A stretch of 28,025 bases of DNA from Flavobacterium sp. (GTDB taxonomy: Bacteria; Bacteroidota; Bacteroidia; Flavobacteriales; Flavobacteriaceae), in contig NZ_JASLCE010000017.1 in assembly GCF_030146175.1 (NCBI RefSeq), positions 1-28,025 of the forward strand, read 5' to 3'. A model generated the notes under the pieces. The model was not told where the DNA came from. It ran no database searches and saw only the letters and a program-made list of their open reading frames with translations. Below, in pieces: positions 9,618 to 18,063 of this stretch (the stretch's first letter is position 1; the number at the start of each line of letters is the position of its first letter). The translations under genes and the position numbers were made by a program.

Positions 9618-10250
9618 ATGTTTTCTAAACTCCAGTATATCTCACAAGGCGACACTTTAAACGAACAATTGCACCATATCGAATCCGTACTCGATAATGG
9701 CGGCCAATGGATCCAATTGCGCTTTAAAAACGGAACCGAAAAAGAACAGTGTCTTTTAGCGGAATCCGTTAAAAAAAGCTGTTTGCAATACAATGCGACG
9801 TTAATTATCAATGACAATGTCGAAATCGCAAAGCAAATCGACGCCGATGGTGTTCACCTCGGATTGGACGATATGGCCGTCTCCAAAGCCCGACAACTTC
9901 TCGGCACCGACAAAATAATAGGTGGTACCGCAAACACCTTACAACAGGTATTCCAACGCTACCACGAAAAATGCGATTATATCGGTTTGGGACCATTCCG
10001 TTTTACGACCACCAAACAAAAATTAAGTCCGCTATTAGGCCTTAGTGGGTATTCCGACATATTGCAATCGTTAACCCAACAACACTACAACATCCCGGTA
10101 TATGCCATAGGCGGTATCACTTTAACCGATGTTGATGCGCTACTTGAAACCGGCATTCACGGTATCGCCGTTTCAGGAATGATCAGTAAACATCCGAATC
10201 CAAAACAACTACTCACCCAACTCAATCAAAAACTATATGGAACCCTTTAA
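9618..10250 (+). CDS. thiE: Thiamine phosphate synthase ThiE
   Basis: ThiE joins hydroxymethylpyrimidine diphosphate to thiazole phosphate, giving thiamine phosphate. The 210-residue protein has the canonical motifs in order: QLRFK at 33-37, LIIND at 62-66, [10 protein letters not shown] at 76-85, [11 protein letters not shown] at 123-133, the phosphate-binding YAIGGI, and AVSGMI. It starts six bases after the TenI-like gene and overlaps thiG by 14 bases, so translation is probably coupled. The pyrimidine kinase ThiD that supplies its substrate is not encoded in this operon. Confidence 0.95.
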   Translation: MFSKLQYISQGDTLNEQLHHIESVLDNGGQWIQLRFKNGTEKEQCLLAESVKKSCLQYNATLIINDNVEIAKQIDADGVHLGLDDMAVSKARQLLGTDKIIGGTANTLQQVFQRYHEKCDYIGLGPFRFTTTKQKLSPLLGLSGYSDILQSLTQQHYNIPVYAIGGITLTDVDALLETGIHGIAVSGMISKHPNPKQLLTQLNQKLYGTL

Positions 10251-11007
10251 ACTGGCTGATAAAACCTTTCGTTCCCGTTTATTTTTAGGCACCGGAAAAT
10301 TCGGATCGACAGCCCAAATGGAAGCCGCAATTCTTGCTTCGGAAAGCGAATTGGTAACCGTAGCCTTAAAACGTGTGGATTTACAAAAGGAAACCGACAC
10401 CCTTTTAACGGCCTTACAACACAAACACATTCACCTTTTACCGAACACTTCCGGTGCACGGAATGCGAAAGAAGCCGTACTGGCCGCACAACTGGCCCGC
10501 GAAGCCTTGGAAACCAACTGGCTGAAACTGGAAATACATCCCGATCCGAAATACCTGTTACCCGATCCGATCGAAACGCTAAAAGCAACCGAAGAGCTGG
10601 CCAAACTTGGCTTTGTAATTCTCCCTTATATTCATGCTGATCCGGTGTTGTGTAAACGACTGGAAGATGCCGGAACCGCCGCCGTAATGCCATTAGGCGC
10701 ACCGATTGGAAGCAACAAAGGACTTAAAACGCTCGACTTTCTGGAAATCATTATCGAACAAAGCAAGGTTCCCGTTATTGTCGATGCCGGAATAGGCGCC
10801 CCATCGGATGCGGCAAAAGCAATGGAGCTCGGAGCCGATGCCGTTTTAGTCAATACGGCAATCGCTGTGGCCGGAAATCCGGAACGAATGGCAGAAGCTT
10901 TTAAAGAAGCCGTAATCGCCGGACGCAAAGCCTACGAAGCCCGTTTGGCCCCTATCGTATCTAACGCAGCTGCATCGAGTCCGCTGACTTCTTTTTTATA
11001 TGAATAA
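10237..11007 (+). CDS. thiG: Thiazole synthase ThiG
   Basis: ThiG condenses 1-deoxy-D-xylulose 5-phosphate, dehydroglycine and ThiS thiocarboxylate into the thiazole phosphate of thiamine. The protein has 256 residues, the usual length. The Schiff-base lysine is K97 in [10 protein letters not shown]. Other signatures are [27 protein letters not shown] and [20 protein letters not shown] with AVLVNTAIA. It overlaps thiE upstream by 14 bases and thiH downstream by 8, and known ThiG works in complex with ThiH, so coupling is expected. Confidence 0.97.
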   Translation: MEPFKLADKTFRSRLFLGTGKFGSTAQMEAAILASESELVTVALKRVDLQKETDTLLTALQHKHIHLLPNTSGARNAKEAVLAAQLAREALETNWLKLEIHPDPKYLLPDPIETLKATEELAKLGFVILPYIHADPVLCKRLEDAGTAAVMPLGAPIGSNKGLKTLDFLEIIIEQSKVPVIVDAGIGAPSDAAKAMELGADAVLVNTAIAVAGNPERMAEAFKEAVIAGRKAYEARLAPIVSNAAASSPLTSFLYE

Positions 11008-12130
11008 ACCAGTTATGAAAAAAACATTCAAATCTGTTTTCGAGACGTATGACTGGAATACGGTTCAGGCAAAAATTTACCAAACCCAGGCCGATCGTGT
11101 CGAACAAGCCTTAGCAAACACCAAACGAAATCTGGACGATTTTATCGCTTTGATATCCCCGGCGGCACAACCCTATCTGGAACAAATGGCACAGATAAGT
11201 CACAATCTGACCAAAAAACGCTTTGGAAAAACGATTCAGATGTATGCACCGATGTACCTGAGTAATGAATGTCAGAATATCTGTACCTATTGTGGCTTTA
11301 GTTTTGACAACAAACTCAAACGGCGTACGCTCACCGCAACTGAAATCACTCAGGAAACCGTTGTTTTAAAAGAAATGGGATTTGATCATGTATTATTAGT
11401 CACCGGGGAAGCCAACTATACGGTAAACATCGATTACTTTTTAAAAGCCATCGCACAGATCAAACCGGATTTTTCGAATATCTCCGTAGAAGTACAACCG
11501 CTTTCGGAAACCGAATACCGACAATTGCACGACGCGGGTGTTTACTCCGTACTCGTGTACCAGGAAACCTACCATCGGGACGTTTACAAACAGTACCATC
11601 CCAAAGGCAAGAAATCAAACTTTGACTTCCGACTTGAAACACCCGATCGGATCGGAACGGCCGGTATCCATAAAATCGGACTTGGCGTACTGTTAGGTCT
11701 GGAAGACTGGCGAACGGATAGTTTTTTTAATGCGCTCCACCTCGATTATTTACAACGAACCTACTGGCAAAGCAAATTTTCGGTTTCCTTTCCGCGACTA
11801 CGTCCGGCTGAAGGCATTATCGAACCTAACTTTATCATGGACGACCGCGATCTGACACAGCTTATTTGTGCGTATCGCCTTTGGAATGAAGACCTGGAAC
11901 TTTCGATTTCCACCCGGGAAAATGAAAGATTCCGAGACAATATTATACCGATTGGCGTTACCAGTATGAGTGCCGGATCAAAAACCAATCCCGGTGGTTA
12001 TGCCGTCGATCCGCAATCGCTGGAACAATTTGAAACCAGTGACGAACGTCCGGCCAACATTATCGCACAAATCATTACAACCAAAGGCTACGAACCCGTT
12101 TGGAAAGACTGGGATAACAGTTACAACTAA
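11000..12130 (+). CDS. thiH: 2-iminoacetate (dehydroglycine) synthase ThiH
   Basis: ThiH is the radical SAM tyrosine lyase that produces dehydroglycine for ThiG. The protein has 376 residues with the cluster motif CQNICTYC (C91, C95, C98; CX3CX2C) and the following [20 protein letters not shown] and the C-terminal segment [15 protein letters not shown] are typical. Its presence, rather than ThiO glycine oxidase, means the thiazole nitrogen and carbon come from tyrosine, as in anaerobes and enterobacteria. A second possible start at Met6 would remove the overlap with thiG. Confidence 0.96.
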   Translation: MNKPVMKKTFKSVFETYDWNTVQAKIYQTQADRVEQALANTKRNLDDFIALISPAAQPYLEQMAQISHNLTKKRFGKTIQMYAPMYLSNECQNICTYCGFSFDNKLKRRTLTATEITQETVVLKEMGFDHVLLVTGEANYTVNIDYFLKAIAQIKPDFSNISVEVQPLSETEYRQLHDAGVYSVLVYQETYHRDVYKQYHPKGKKSNFDFRLETPDRIGTAGIHKIGLGVLLGLEDWRTDSFFNALHLDYLQRTYWQSKFSVSFPRLRPAEGIIEPNFIMDDRDLTQLICAYRLWNEDLELSISTRENERFRDNIIPIGVTSMSAGSKTNPGGYAVDPQSLEQFETSDERPANIIAQIITTKGYEPVWKDWDNSYN

Positions 12131-12137
12131 TTAAAAC

Positions 12138-12848
12138 ATGATCACAATACAGGATTTTTTACGATACAACCGTCAAATGCTCCTACCGGAAATTGGCGAA
12201 GCGGGTCAGTTACGGTTAAAAAACGCTAAAGTACTGGTTATCGGCGCGGGTGGTTTGGGTTGCCCGATCTTGCAATACCTCGCCACAGCCGGTGTGGGTA
12301 CATTGGGAATTATCGATTTTGACACGGTAGAAATTCACAACCTTCACCGTCAGATTTTATATACGGAAGCAGACATTGATCAACCAAAAGCAGAAATCGC
12401 ATCTGCTGTAATCCGGCAATTAAACCCGGAAATCAACTGCCTCGTTTTTAATGAAAAACTAACCGCTGCAAATGCGAATTCCATTTTACTGAATTTTGAT
12501 GTGATTGTCGATGGTTGCGATAATTTTGCGACGCGATACCTAGTAAATGATACTTGCGTTGCTTTGGAAAAACCACTGGTTTATGGTAGTATTTTAAAAT
12601 TTGAAGGGCAACTGGCGGTTTTTAATCATAACGGAAGTAAACAACTTCGCGATTTGTTTCCGGAACCACCCGATCCGAAAGATGTACCCAATTGTAGTTT
12701 GAATGGCGTAATGGGTACGCTACCCGGAATTATCGGTACGATGATGACCCATGAAACCCTGAAGCTGATCATCGGTTTACCGACCTTGCAAAACGAGCTG
12801 GTTCTCTTTAATACCTTGTCGTGGCAGTTTACGAAATTGAGCTTTTAA
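12138..12848 (+). CDS. thiF: ThiF/MoeB/HesA-type sulfur-carrier adenylyltransferase
   Basis: An E1-like enzyme of 236 residues. It shows the nucleotide-binding GAGGLG (36-41), IIDFDTVEIHNLHRQ with R71, and DGCDNFATRY. The conserved C186 in PNCSLNGVMGTLPGIIG matches the reactive cysteine region of the family. As the last gene of the thi operon it most likely adenylates the C-terminus of ThiS. The two CxxC zinc pairs of E. coli MoeB and ThiF are absent: no CxxC precedes LFPEPPDP, and the protein ends at WQFTKLSF before the usual C-terminal pair. MoeB-like use in molybdopterin synthesis cannot be excluded from sequence alone. Confidence 0.88.
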   Translation: MITIQDFLRYNRQMLLPEIGEAGQLRLKNAKVLVIGAGGLGCPILQYLATAGVGTLGIIDFDTVEIHNLHRQILYTEADIDQPKAEIASAVIRQLNPEINCLVFNEKLTAANANSILLNFDVIVDGCDNFATRYLVNDTCVALEKPLVYGSILKFEGQLAVFNHNGSKQLRDLFPEPPDPKDVPNCSLNGVMGTLPGIIGTMMTHETLKLIIGLPTLQNELVLFNTLSWQFTKLSF

Positions 12849-12871
12849 TTTTTTACACTTGATAGTTTTTC

Positions 12872-12904
12872 ACACCTGACAGGTTTTGGAAACCTGTCAG
12901 GTGT
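12872..12904. repeat. 33-base palindromic element, copy 2
   Basis: The arms ACACCTGACAGGTTT and AAACCTGTCAGGTGT enclose the loop TGG. The element lies 23 bases after the thiF stop, between the convergent thi operon and aat. It is the exact reverse complement of the in-gene copy at 9258-9290. It may serve as a transcript end for the thi operon, since no other terminator is seen on the plus strand, but no T run follows. Confidence 0.93.
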
Positions 12905-12917
12905 ACACATTACAACA

Positions 12918-12947
12918 AATAAAAAAAGCTGTCTTTAAACAGCTTTT
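12918..12947 (-). terminator. Intrinsic terminator of aat, overlapping its stop codon
   Basis: AAAAGCTGT and its complement form the stem (12924-12932 with 12939-12947). Read on the minus strand it runs into a T tract. The aat stop codon sits in the loop, so the last codons of aat also encode the terminator arm. Confidence 0.8.
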
Positions 12948-13582
12948 CTACTCTTTAGTACTTTCATAAAACTTTCGCGGTTCACTTCGAAAGCGCCCAG
13001 GCTTTCCAAATGTTCGTTATAAACCTGACAATCCAGTAACAGATAATTATTCGCTTTTAGATATTCCACCAATTTGATAAAAGCCACTTTCGAGGCATTG
13101 GACACTTTGGCAAACATACTCTCGCCACAAAAGATATGGCCAAGATCCACGCCATATAATCCGCCAACCAATTGCTCGTCCTGCCAGACTTCAACCGATT
13201 GCGCATGTCCCAATTCGTGAAGTTTGCAATAGGCTTCAATCATATCGCCGGTAATCCAGGTACCGTTTTGCCCTTCGCGTTTTATTGACTGACAATTGGA
13301 AATCACCGCCCGAAAATCGCGGTTAAAGGTTACCGTAAAAATATTCCGGTTTAGGACATTCCGCATACTTTTTGAAATGTTCAACTCATCCAAAAGCAGC
13401 ACCATTCTCGGATCGGGCGCCCACCAGGTAATCGGTTCCCCATCTTCAAACCAGGGAAATATTCCGGAATTATAGGCCAATAGCAATCGTTCGGTCGACA
13501 AATCGCCACCAACGGCCAGGATACCGGAAAAATCCGTTTCGGTTACCGGAGGAAAATAAAGTTCTTTGGTTAAAAAATACAT
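12935..13582 (-). CDS. aat: Leucyl/phenylalanyl-tRNA--protein transferase
   Basis: This enzyme adds Leu or Phe from charged tRNA to proteins with N-terminal Arg or Lys, marking them for ClpS/ClpAP under the N-end rule. The protein has 215 residues. Signatures are FPPVTETDFSGILAVGGDLS, then YNSGIFPWFEDGEPITWWAPDPRMVL, YCKLHELGHAQSVEVWQ, GLYGVDLGHIFCGESMFA and DCQVYNEHLESLGA. The ATG at 13582 follows directly after a terminator-like hairpin belonging to the upstream DUF3127 gene, so it either depends on read-through or has a promoter inside that gene. Confidence 0.95.
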   Translation of the reverse strand: MYFLTKELYFPPVTETDFSGILAVGGDLSTERLLLAYNSGIFPWFEDGEPITWWAPDPRMVLLLDELNISKSMRNVLNRNIFTVTFNRDFRAVISNCQSIKREGQNGTWITGDMIEAYCKLHELGHAQSVEVWQDEQLVGGLYGVDLGHIFCGESMFAKVSNASKVAFIKLVEYLKANNYLLLDCQVYNEHLESLGAFEVNRESFMKVLKSRKAV

Positions 13583-13588
13583 GGTCTA

Positions 13589-13627
13589 TAAAAAACAAAT
13601 CCTGATAGTGCTAACTTTCAGGATTTT
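13589..13627 (-). terminator. Intrinsic terminator after the DUF3127 gene, abutting the aat start
   Basis: AAATCCTGA (13597-13605) pairs with TCAGGATTT (13618-13626), with further pairing inside the loop. On the minus strand a T run follows. The structure ends only about six bases before the aat ATG, an unusual position that leaves no room for a separate promoter. Confidence 0.72.
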
Positions 13628-13637
13628 TATTTTTGGA

Positions 13638-14021
13638 TTAGAACGGTAAATCGTCGTGCTCTTCTTCGTTAAAATTGGAGGCCGGTTCAAAAGCATCGGC
13701 TGCCGGAACCGAAGGCATTGGTTGCGCATAACCTGCCGGCGCTTCCGCCTGCATTCTTTCGATACGCCATCCCTGGATCGTATTAAAATATTTCGCTTCA
13801 CCCTGTGGATTCACCCACTCTCTACCTCTTAGGTTAATCGATACTTTAACCTGTTCTCCTACTTTATAACTATCCAGTAATTCACATTTATCCTGAGTAA
13901 ACTCAACCATAATATGTTGTGGATATTGCTCTTCTGTAGTTACAACCAACTCTCTCTTTTTAAAACTGGCACTGATTTGCTGTGTTCCGTTAATCACTTT
14001 TATTTTCCCTGTAACTTCCAT
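13638..14021 (-). CDS. DUF3127 protein with an SSB-like acidic C-terminal tip
   Basis: A small cytoplasmic protein of 127 residues. Residues 1-95 are the DUF3127 region (MEVTGKIKVINGTQQISASF; KKRELVVTTEEQYPQHIMVE; VSINLRGREW), whose pattern of short beta strands suggests an OB-like fold. From about residue 95 comes a low-complexity Ala/Pro/Gln/Met linker, then acidic residues and the terminal DDLPF. This layout of barrel, flexible linker and acidic tip ending in PF copies bacterial single-stranded DNA-binding protein, whose tip recruits repair and replication proteins. A nucleic-acid role is inference; no biochemical function is known to me for this family. Confidence 0.8.
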   Translation of the reverse strand: MEVTGKIKVINGTQQISASFKKRELVVTTEEQYPQHIMVEFTQDKCELLDSYKVGEQVKVSINLRGREWVNPQGEAKYFNTIQGWRIERMQAEAPAGYAQPMPSVPAADAFEPASNFNEEEHDDLPF

Positions 14022-14072
14022 AGTAAAAATATTAATTGTTTTTATAGTGAGGTTTATTACTAAACCGTCTTA

Positions 14073-14948
14073 TTATTTTTTAGACAAAAGCACCTTCCAT
14101 GCGGTGGCAACTTCGTTATTATCCAGATATTCTTTAGCCATCTGGTGTTTTTTGGTTTCATCGTCGGCACTAATCACCGCTTTTACGCCAAAATCTTCTT
14201 TTACAAAGATAGCGATATCTTCGTCGGTTGGTAACGCTTCCACATTTCCTAATTTTCCAAGATCATTCCCGTCGAAAACCGGACTTTCTTTAATAAATTC
14301 CGGAATCGCATCAACGCCAATTCCCAATGTAGTAAGCGGTTTTTCCACTTCAAAAAGTCCCATATTGGCTCTGGAATACCAGTTTCCGCCCATTCGGGAT
14401 ACCAAGTCGATTTTATGTTGATCAATCGCTCCGTTTTCGTCCAGTATCGCTTCGTCCACATGGATTTTCACCACTTCACAAATGATCAGATTACCAGCAC
14501 CGCCTTCGGTTCCCAATTTGACGATATCGTTTACCTTACATTCAAACTGTACCGGACTTTCGCCCACGCGATACGGTTTTACCACATCCGAAGGAACCAT
14601 CGTTAATCCGGATTTCAAAAACTCATTTACACCATCTCCGTATTCGGTACTCGATAAGGATGCCTGTTGTACAATCGGGTAGTTTACGATATTGATCACC
14701 ACTTCTCCGGTTTGTTCCGCGTTGAGTAAAGTATGCTTAACGGTATTGTTACGCACTCTTCTTGCCGGTGAAAAAATCAGTATCGGCGGATTGGAACTAA
14801 ACACATTAAAAAAGCTGAACGGTGATAAATTCGGATTTCCGTTTTCATCCATTGTACTGGCAAAAGCAATAGGTCTTGGCCCAACAGCACCTTGCAAATA
14901 CGCTTGTAATTTCATCGGATTTAACTCCTTTGGATCGACACTAAGCAT
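14073..14948 (-). CDS. Flavin reductase-like (FMN-binding split-barrel) protein
   Basis: A 291-residue protein. Residues about 15-200 match the flavin reductase-like domain: AVGPRPIAFASTMDENGNPN, then LSPFSFFNVFSSNPPILIFS, and ANMGLFEVEKP. These proteins bind FMN; some supply reduced flavin to oxygenases and others have no assigned substrate. The C-terminal 80 residues are an acidic helical extension (LPTDEDIAIFVKEDFG) specific to this subgroup. The gene ends 52 bases before the DUF3127 gene on the same strand; only a weak hairpin (GGTTTA/TAAACC, 14051-14066) separates them, so read-through is possible. No partner oxygenase is nearby. Confidence 0.85.
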   Translation of the reverse strand: MLSVDPKELNPMKLQAYLQGAVGPRPIAFASTMDENGNPNLSPFSFFNVFSSNPPILIFSPARRVRNNTVKHTLLNAEQTGEVVINIVNYPIVQQASLSSTEYGDGVNEFLKSGLTMVPSDVVKPYRVGESPVQFECKVNDIVKLGTEGGAGNLIICEVVKIHVDEAILDENGAIDQHKIDLVSRMGGNWYSRANMGLFEVEKPLTTLGIGVDAIPEFIKESPVFDGNDLGKLGNVEALPTDEDIAIFVKEDFGVKAVISADDETKKHQMAKEYLDNNEVATAWKVLLSKK

Positions 14949-14965
14949 GGTTGTAAAAGTTTTGA

Positions 14966-14973
14966 CAAATATA
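14966..14973 (-). promoter_or_regulatory. -7 promoter element of the flavin reductase-like gene
   Basis: On the minus strand TATATTTG matches the TAnnTTTG consensus, 18 bases before the ATG. A TTTG lies 16 bases further upstream, somewhat closer than the usual spacing. Confidence 0.5.
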
Positions 14974-15105
14974 CTTTTTTAGCCGGAATCAAAACACAAA
15001 ACCGATCAGATAATCCGGAAAATTTGATCCCGACAGAGCATTTCCCAATCTTCTTTTTGCTCCCTTATATCTTTTCCTTACTTTTAAACACAAATATTGT
15101 ATCGC

Positions 15106-16257
15106 ATGAATCTTTCCGAAAGACGTAACCTTATCCGTTGGATTATTATATTAGGTTCCTTTAATATCCTGGTTTTCATATTATGGAATACGTATACTTT
15201 TTTCCAGAAGTTTAAGGACGAGGAACGTTTAAAGATGGAACTTTGGGCTACGGCTACCAAAACACTAAACAATGCCGATGAAAATACAGAAGTGGAACTA
15301 CCGTTTCAGATTCTGAGCAACAATACCACTATCCCGATTATCCAGACTACAGACAAAGATAGCATTATCAATATGATCAATGTTGATAAGGAAATCAGTG
15401 CCGATTCGGATCGTTCAAAAGCCTATCTGAACAAATTACGTTCGGAGAACCAACCGATCATTATGGATCTGGGTGGTAAAAATCAATTTCTGTATTACGG
15501 CAATTCGTCCTTACTGACCAAATTAAAATTCTATCCGATTGCATTAGTCCTTATCGGACTGTTTTTTAGCGGTATGATTTTCAGTTTTTACCGCGCCAGC
15601 AAAATGGCTACCCAAAACAAACTATGGGCCGGTATGGCGAAGGAAACCGCACATCAGATCGGCACACCGCTATCATCGCTGATCGGATGGGTCGAAATTA
15701 TGAAAGCGGACGATGTAGATGAGACGACCGTTTCGGAAATTGAAAAAGACATTAACCGACTGCAAACCATTACCGATCGTTTTTCTAAAATTGGCTCTGA
15801 GCCGGTACTTGAAGACCATGATCTGATACAGGAAACGGAACAATCGTATGACTATCTGAAATCGAGAACTTCCAAACAGGTTGAATTTACGTTTCAAGCA
15901 CCGAACTATCCAATTCATATCCTAATGAACCCGGCTTTGCATAGCTGGACTATCGAAAATCTGGTTAAAAATGCGATCGATGCGATGAAAGGTAAAGGCA
16001 AACTTCATATTGCAATTGAAGATACCGAACGCTTTGTAAAGATTAAAGTGAGTGATACCGGAAGTGGTATTCCGAAGAAGTTATTCAACAGTATATTTGA
16101 TCCCGGATTTACGACCAAAAAACGCGGTTGGGGACTTGGTCTATCGTTAACCAAACGTATTGTAGAAGAATATCACAGCGGAAAAATTAAAGTGGCGCAT
16201 TCGGAAATCGGAAAAGGAACCACCATGCAGATTACTTTTAAAAAGGCTATTGTTTAA
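15106..16257 (+). CDS. Membrane sensor histidine kinase (orphan)
   Basis: A 383-residue inner-membrane kinase. Transmembrane segments lie at about 11-29 and 143-162 and flank a periplasmic sensing region of some 110 residues that I cannot assign. The phospho-acceptor box is AKETAHQIGTPLSSLIGW with H183; the residue after His is Gln, not the usual Glu/Asp. Then come the N box (ENLVKNAIDAM), G1 (DTGSGIP), F (FDPGFTTK) and G2 (GWGLGLSLTK) of the HATPase_c domain. The frame extends nine bases upstream to a TTG, but the ATG at 15106 (MNLSERRNLIRW) is preferred. No response regulator gene is adjacent. The 3' end overlaps the convergent gene by 11 bases. Confidence 0.9.
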   Translation: MNLSERRNLIRWIIILGSFNILVFILWNTYTFFQKFKDEERLKMELWATATKTLNNADENTEVELPFQILSNNTTIPIIQTTDKDSIINMINVDKEISADSDRSKAYLNKLRSENQPIIMDLGGKNQFLYYGNSSLLTKLKFYPIALVLIGLFFSGMIFSFYRASKMATQNKLWAGMAKETAHQIGTPLSSLIGWVEIMKADDVDETTVSEIEKDINRLQTITDRFSKIGSEPVLEDHDLIQETEQSYDYLKSRTSKQVEFTFQAPNYPIHILMNPALHSWTIENLVKNAIDAMKGKGKLHIAIEDTERFVKIKVSDTGSGIPKKLFNSIFDPGFTTKKRGWGLGLSLTKRIVEEYHSGKIKVAHSEIGKGTTMQITFKKAIV

Positions 16258-17167
16258 ACAGTTCCTTTTGCTGTAGGCTTTTTTTAATGAATATGACTTT
16301 TTCACCATCCCAGGTATACGTCTCTTTCCAGACTTCATTTTCTGTTGGTATTATTTCAGATTCGTCTTCATTAGCCGATATCCGCCCTTTGCTTTCTTCA
16401 ATAATTTTAAAAATATAACCCGGTTTACCACCCGGCTCATCGGGAAAAATAAACGTTTCATTATATGAATAAAGAGCAGCCTTAACAATTGACATCTTTT
16501 CCGGCAACACTAATAATTTTGTTCCGGTCCATCCAAAATAAAAGTAATATGTCGGAATGCCATAGACGCCACCACTGAAACTGATCCGGTAGAGATTTTG
16601 TATATTCTGAAGTCCGTAATTACCCATCAAACTTTGCTTATGGTAAGGCGTATCGTTAATATCTTTTCGGATTTCTTTGCTATCTAGCAGGGCATTGTTT
16701 TGATCCAGGACTTTAATACCCAGAACATATTCCGGGGAGACCGAGCCATCTTCTTCTTTTTTAGCACTGACACGTTCTAAAACCGTTAGAAAAGAAAGAG
16801 TATTGGTTGTTTTAAAATCGAGTGCCAGAAACCCAAGCCATAAATAGCCTTTTTTGGTTGTAGTACCGGATAGGTATTGGATTTCCACCCAATTCATATC
16901 GATCCCTTTTATTTTCTGTGTCTTCTGAGTTAGCTTTTTTACCATAACTCTTTTCCCCAGTTGTAAAGAATCGACTAACTTTCCGGAAGTTGACGGCACA
17001 TCGCGGACATAACAGTTTGCAACGCCAACTATTCCTTCTTTTTCGATAACAACAGTGTCGTCCGAATCGCCTACATCCTTGCCGTAAAGCCATAGACCAC
17101 TGTCGGTACCCTGCGCAAACACCGCTCCGGAAACCAGAAGCAGTAAAAGCAACACTATTTTTTTCAT
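16247..17167 (-). CDS. Secreted protein with a probable bacterial SH3 domain
   Basis: The 306-residue protein has a clean signal peptide (MKKIVLLLLLLVSGAVFAQ) and is probably periplasmic. Residues about 45-115 (VGVANCYVRDVPSTSGKLVD, then SLQLGKRVMVKKL and WVEIQYLSG followed by KKGYLWLGFLAL) have the pattern of an SH3b domain, often a peptidoglycan or protein ligand module. The remainder is beta-rich with many aromatics (TYYFYFGWTGTKLLVLPEK) and is not a domain I recognise. It starts three bases after the HIT gene and so belongs to the greA operon. It converges with the histidine kinase gene, with no clear terminator. No function is assigned. Confidence 0.65.
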   Translation of the reverse strand: MKKIVLLLLLLVSGAVFAQGTDSGLWLYGKDVGDSDDTVVIEKEGIVGVANCYVRDVPSTSGKLVDSLQLGKRVMVKKLTQKTQKIKGIDMNWVEIQYLSGTTTKKGYLWLGFLALDFKTTNTLSFLTVLERVSAKKEEDGSVSPEYVLGIKVLDQNNALLDSKEIRKDINDTPYHKQSLMGNYGLQNIQNLYRISFSGGVYGIPTYYFYFGWTGTKLLVLPEKMSIVKAALYSYNETFIFPDEPGGKPGYIFKIIEESKGRISANEDESEIIPTENEVWKETYTWDGEKVIFIKKSLQQKELFKQ

Positions 17168-17170
17168 TAA

Positions 17171-17560
17171 TTAAAGATTGCCGGCAATAGCCTGTGCCAG
17201 CTCTTCAAATTGTTGTTGGGTTAAACTGGTTTTACGCTGGAAACGCATATCGTCCATATCCTGAAGTGGAATAAGGTGTACGTGAACATGCGGTACTTCA
17301 AGGCCTACCACCGCCATACCGATTCGTTTGCAAGCCACGGTTTTTTCCAAAGCTTTGGCTACTTTTCTGGAAAAGCGCATTAGCTCCAGATAATGGTCTT
17401 CTTCCATATCGAAAATCTTATTGATTTCCGTTTTCGGAATACAAAGCGTGTGTCCTTTAGCATTTGGGTTAATATCCAGAAATGCCAGAAAGTTATCGTC
17501 TTCCGCTACTTTATGGCAGGGAATTTCGCCGTTGATGATTTTGGTAAAAATGGAGCTCAT
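17171..17560 (-). CDS. HIT (histidine triad) family hydrolase
   Basis: A 129-residue nucleotide-binding protein of the HIT superfamily, HinT-like. It opens SSIFTKIINGEIPCHKVAED and carries the triad HVHVHLIPL with H91, H93 and H95. HinT enzymes hydrolyse nucleoside phosphoramidates such as AMP-lysine; the physiological substrate here is unknown. It starts five bases after the greA stop, in a short operon with greA and the SH3-like gene. Confidence 0.93.
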   Translation of the reverse strand: MSSIFTKIINGEIPCHKVAEDDNFLAFLDINPNAKGHTLCIPKTEINKIFDMEEDHYLELMRFSRKVAKALEKTVACKRIGMAVVGLEVPHVHVHLIPLQDMDDMRFQRKTSLTQQQFEELAQAIAGNL

Positions 17561-17565
17561 AGGAA

Positions 17566-18042
17566 TTAGTCTCTTGAGATTTCTAAGATTTCGAATTTTA
17601 AGGTTCCGTTTGGCACCTGGATTTCTGCGATTTCACCCACCGATTTTCCAAGTAAGCCTTTACCGATTGGAGACGTAACCGAAATTTTACCGGTTTTCAG
17701 ATCTGCTTCGCTTTCCGCTACAAGCGTATATTTCAATTCCATACCATTGGTCTGGTTCTTGATTTTCACTGTTGACAATACTAATACTTTCGAAACATCC
17801 AGTTGTGATTCGTCGATCAAACGAGCATTTGCCACTACCTCTTCCATTTTGGCGATTTTCAATTCCAAAAGTCCCTGTGCTTCTTTAGCAGCATCATATT
17901 CGGCATTTTCGGACAAGTCACCTTTATCTCTTGCTTCAGCAATAGCCTGTGAGGCACGCGGACGTTCCACACTCTTTAGCTGATCCAGCTCATCTCTTAA
18001 TTTTTTTAATCCTTCGGCAGTATAATAAGATACTTTAGTCAT
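17566..18042 (-). CDS. greA: Transcription elongation factor GreA
   Basis: GreA rescues backtracked RNA polymerase by stimulating transcript cleavage. The 158-residue length is standard. The N-terminal coiled coil contains YTAEGLKKLRDELDQLKSVE and GDLSENAEYDAAKEAQG; the acidic pair of its tip (D and E of DLSENAEY) positions the catalytic magnesium. The C-terminal FKBP-like domain reads ISVTSPIGKGLLGKSVGEIA. It is the first gene of the operon with the HIT and SH3-like genes. Its leader holds a terminator-like hairpin right after the predicted transcription start. Confidence 0.96.
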   Translation of the reverse strand: MTKVSYYTAEGLKKLRDELDQLKSVERPRASQAIAEARDKGDLSENAEYDAAKEAQGLLELKIAKMEEVVANARLIDESQLDVSKVLVLSTVKIKNQTNGMELKYTLVAESEADLKTGKISVTSPIGKGLLGKSVGEIAEIQVPNGTLKFEILEISRD

Positions 18043-18063
18043 ATTTTCGTCGTTTATATAAAT

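Noticed and set aside
14047..14421. 124-codon plus-strand open frame antisense to the flavin reductase-like gene
   Set aside because: The opposite strand encodes a clear family match through the whole region; the antisense frame has no recognisable protein character.
16247..16257. Convergent overlap of the histidine kinase and SH3-like genes as a sequencing error
   Set aside because: Both proteins end with plausible C-termini and an 11-base 3' overlap of convergent genes is common.
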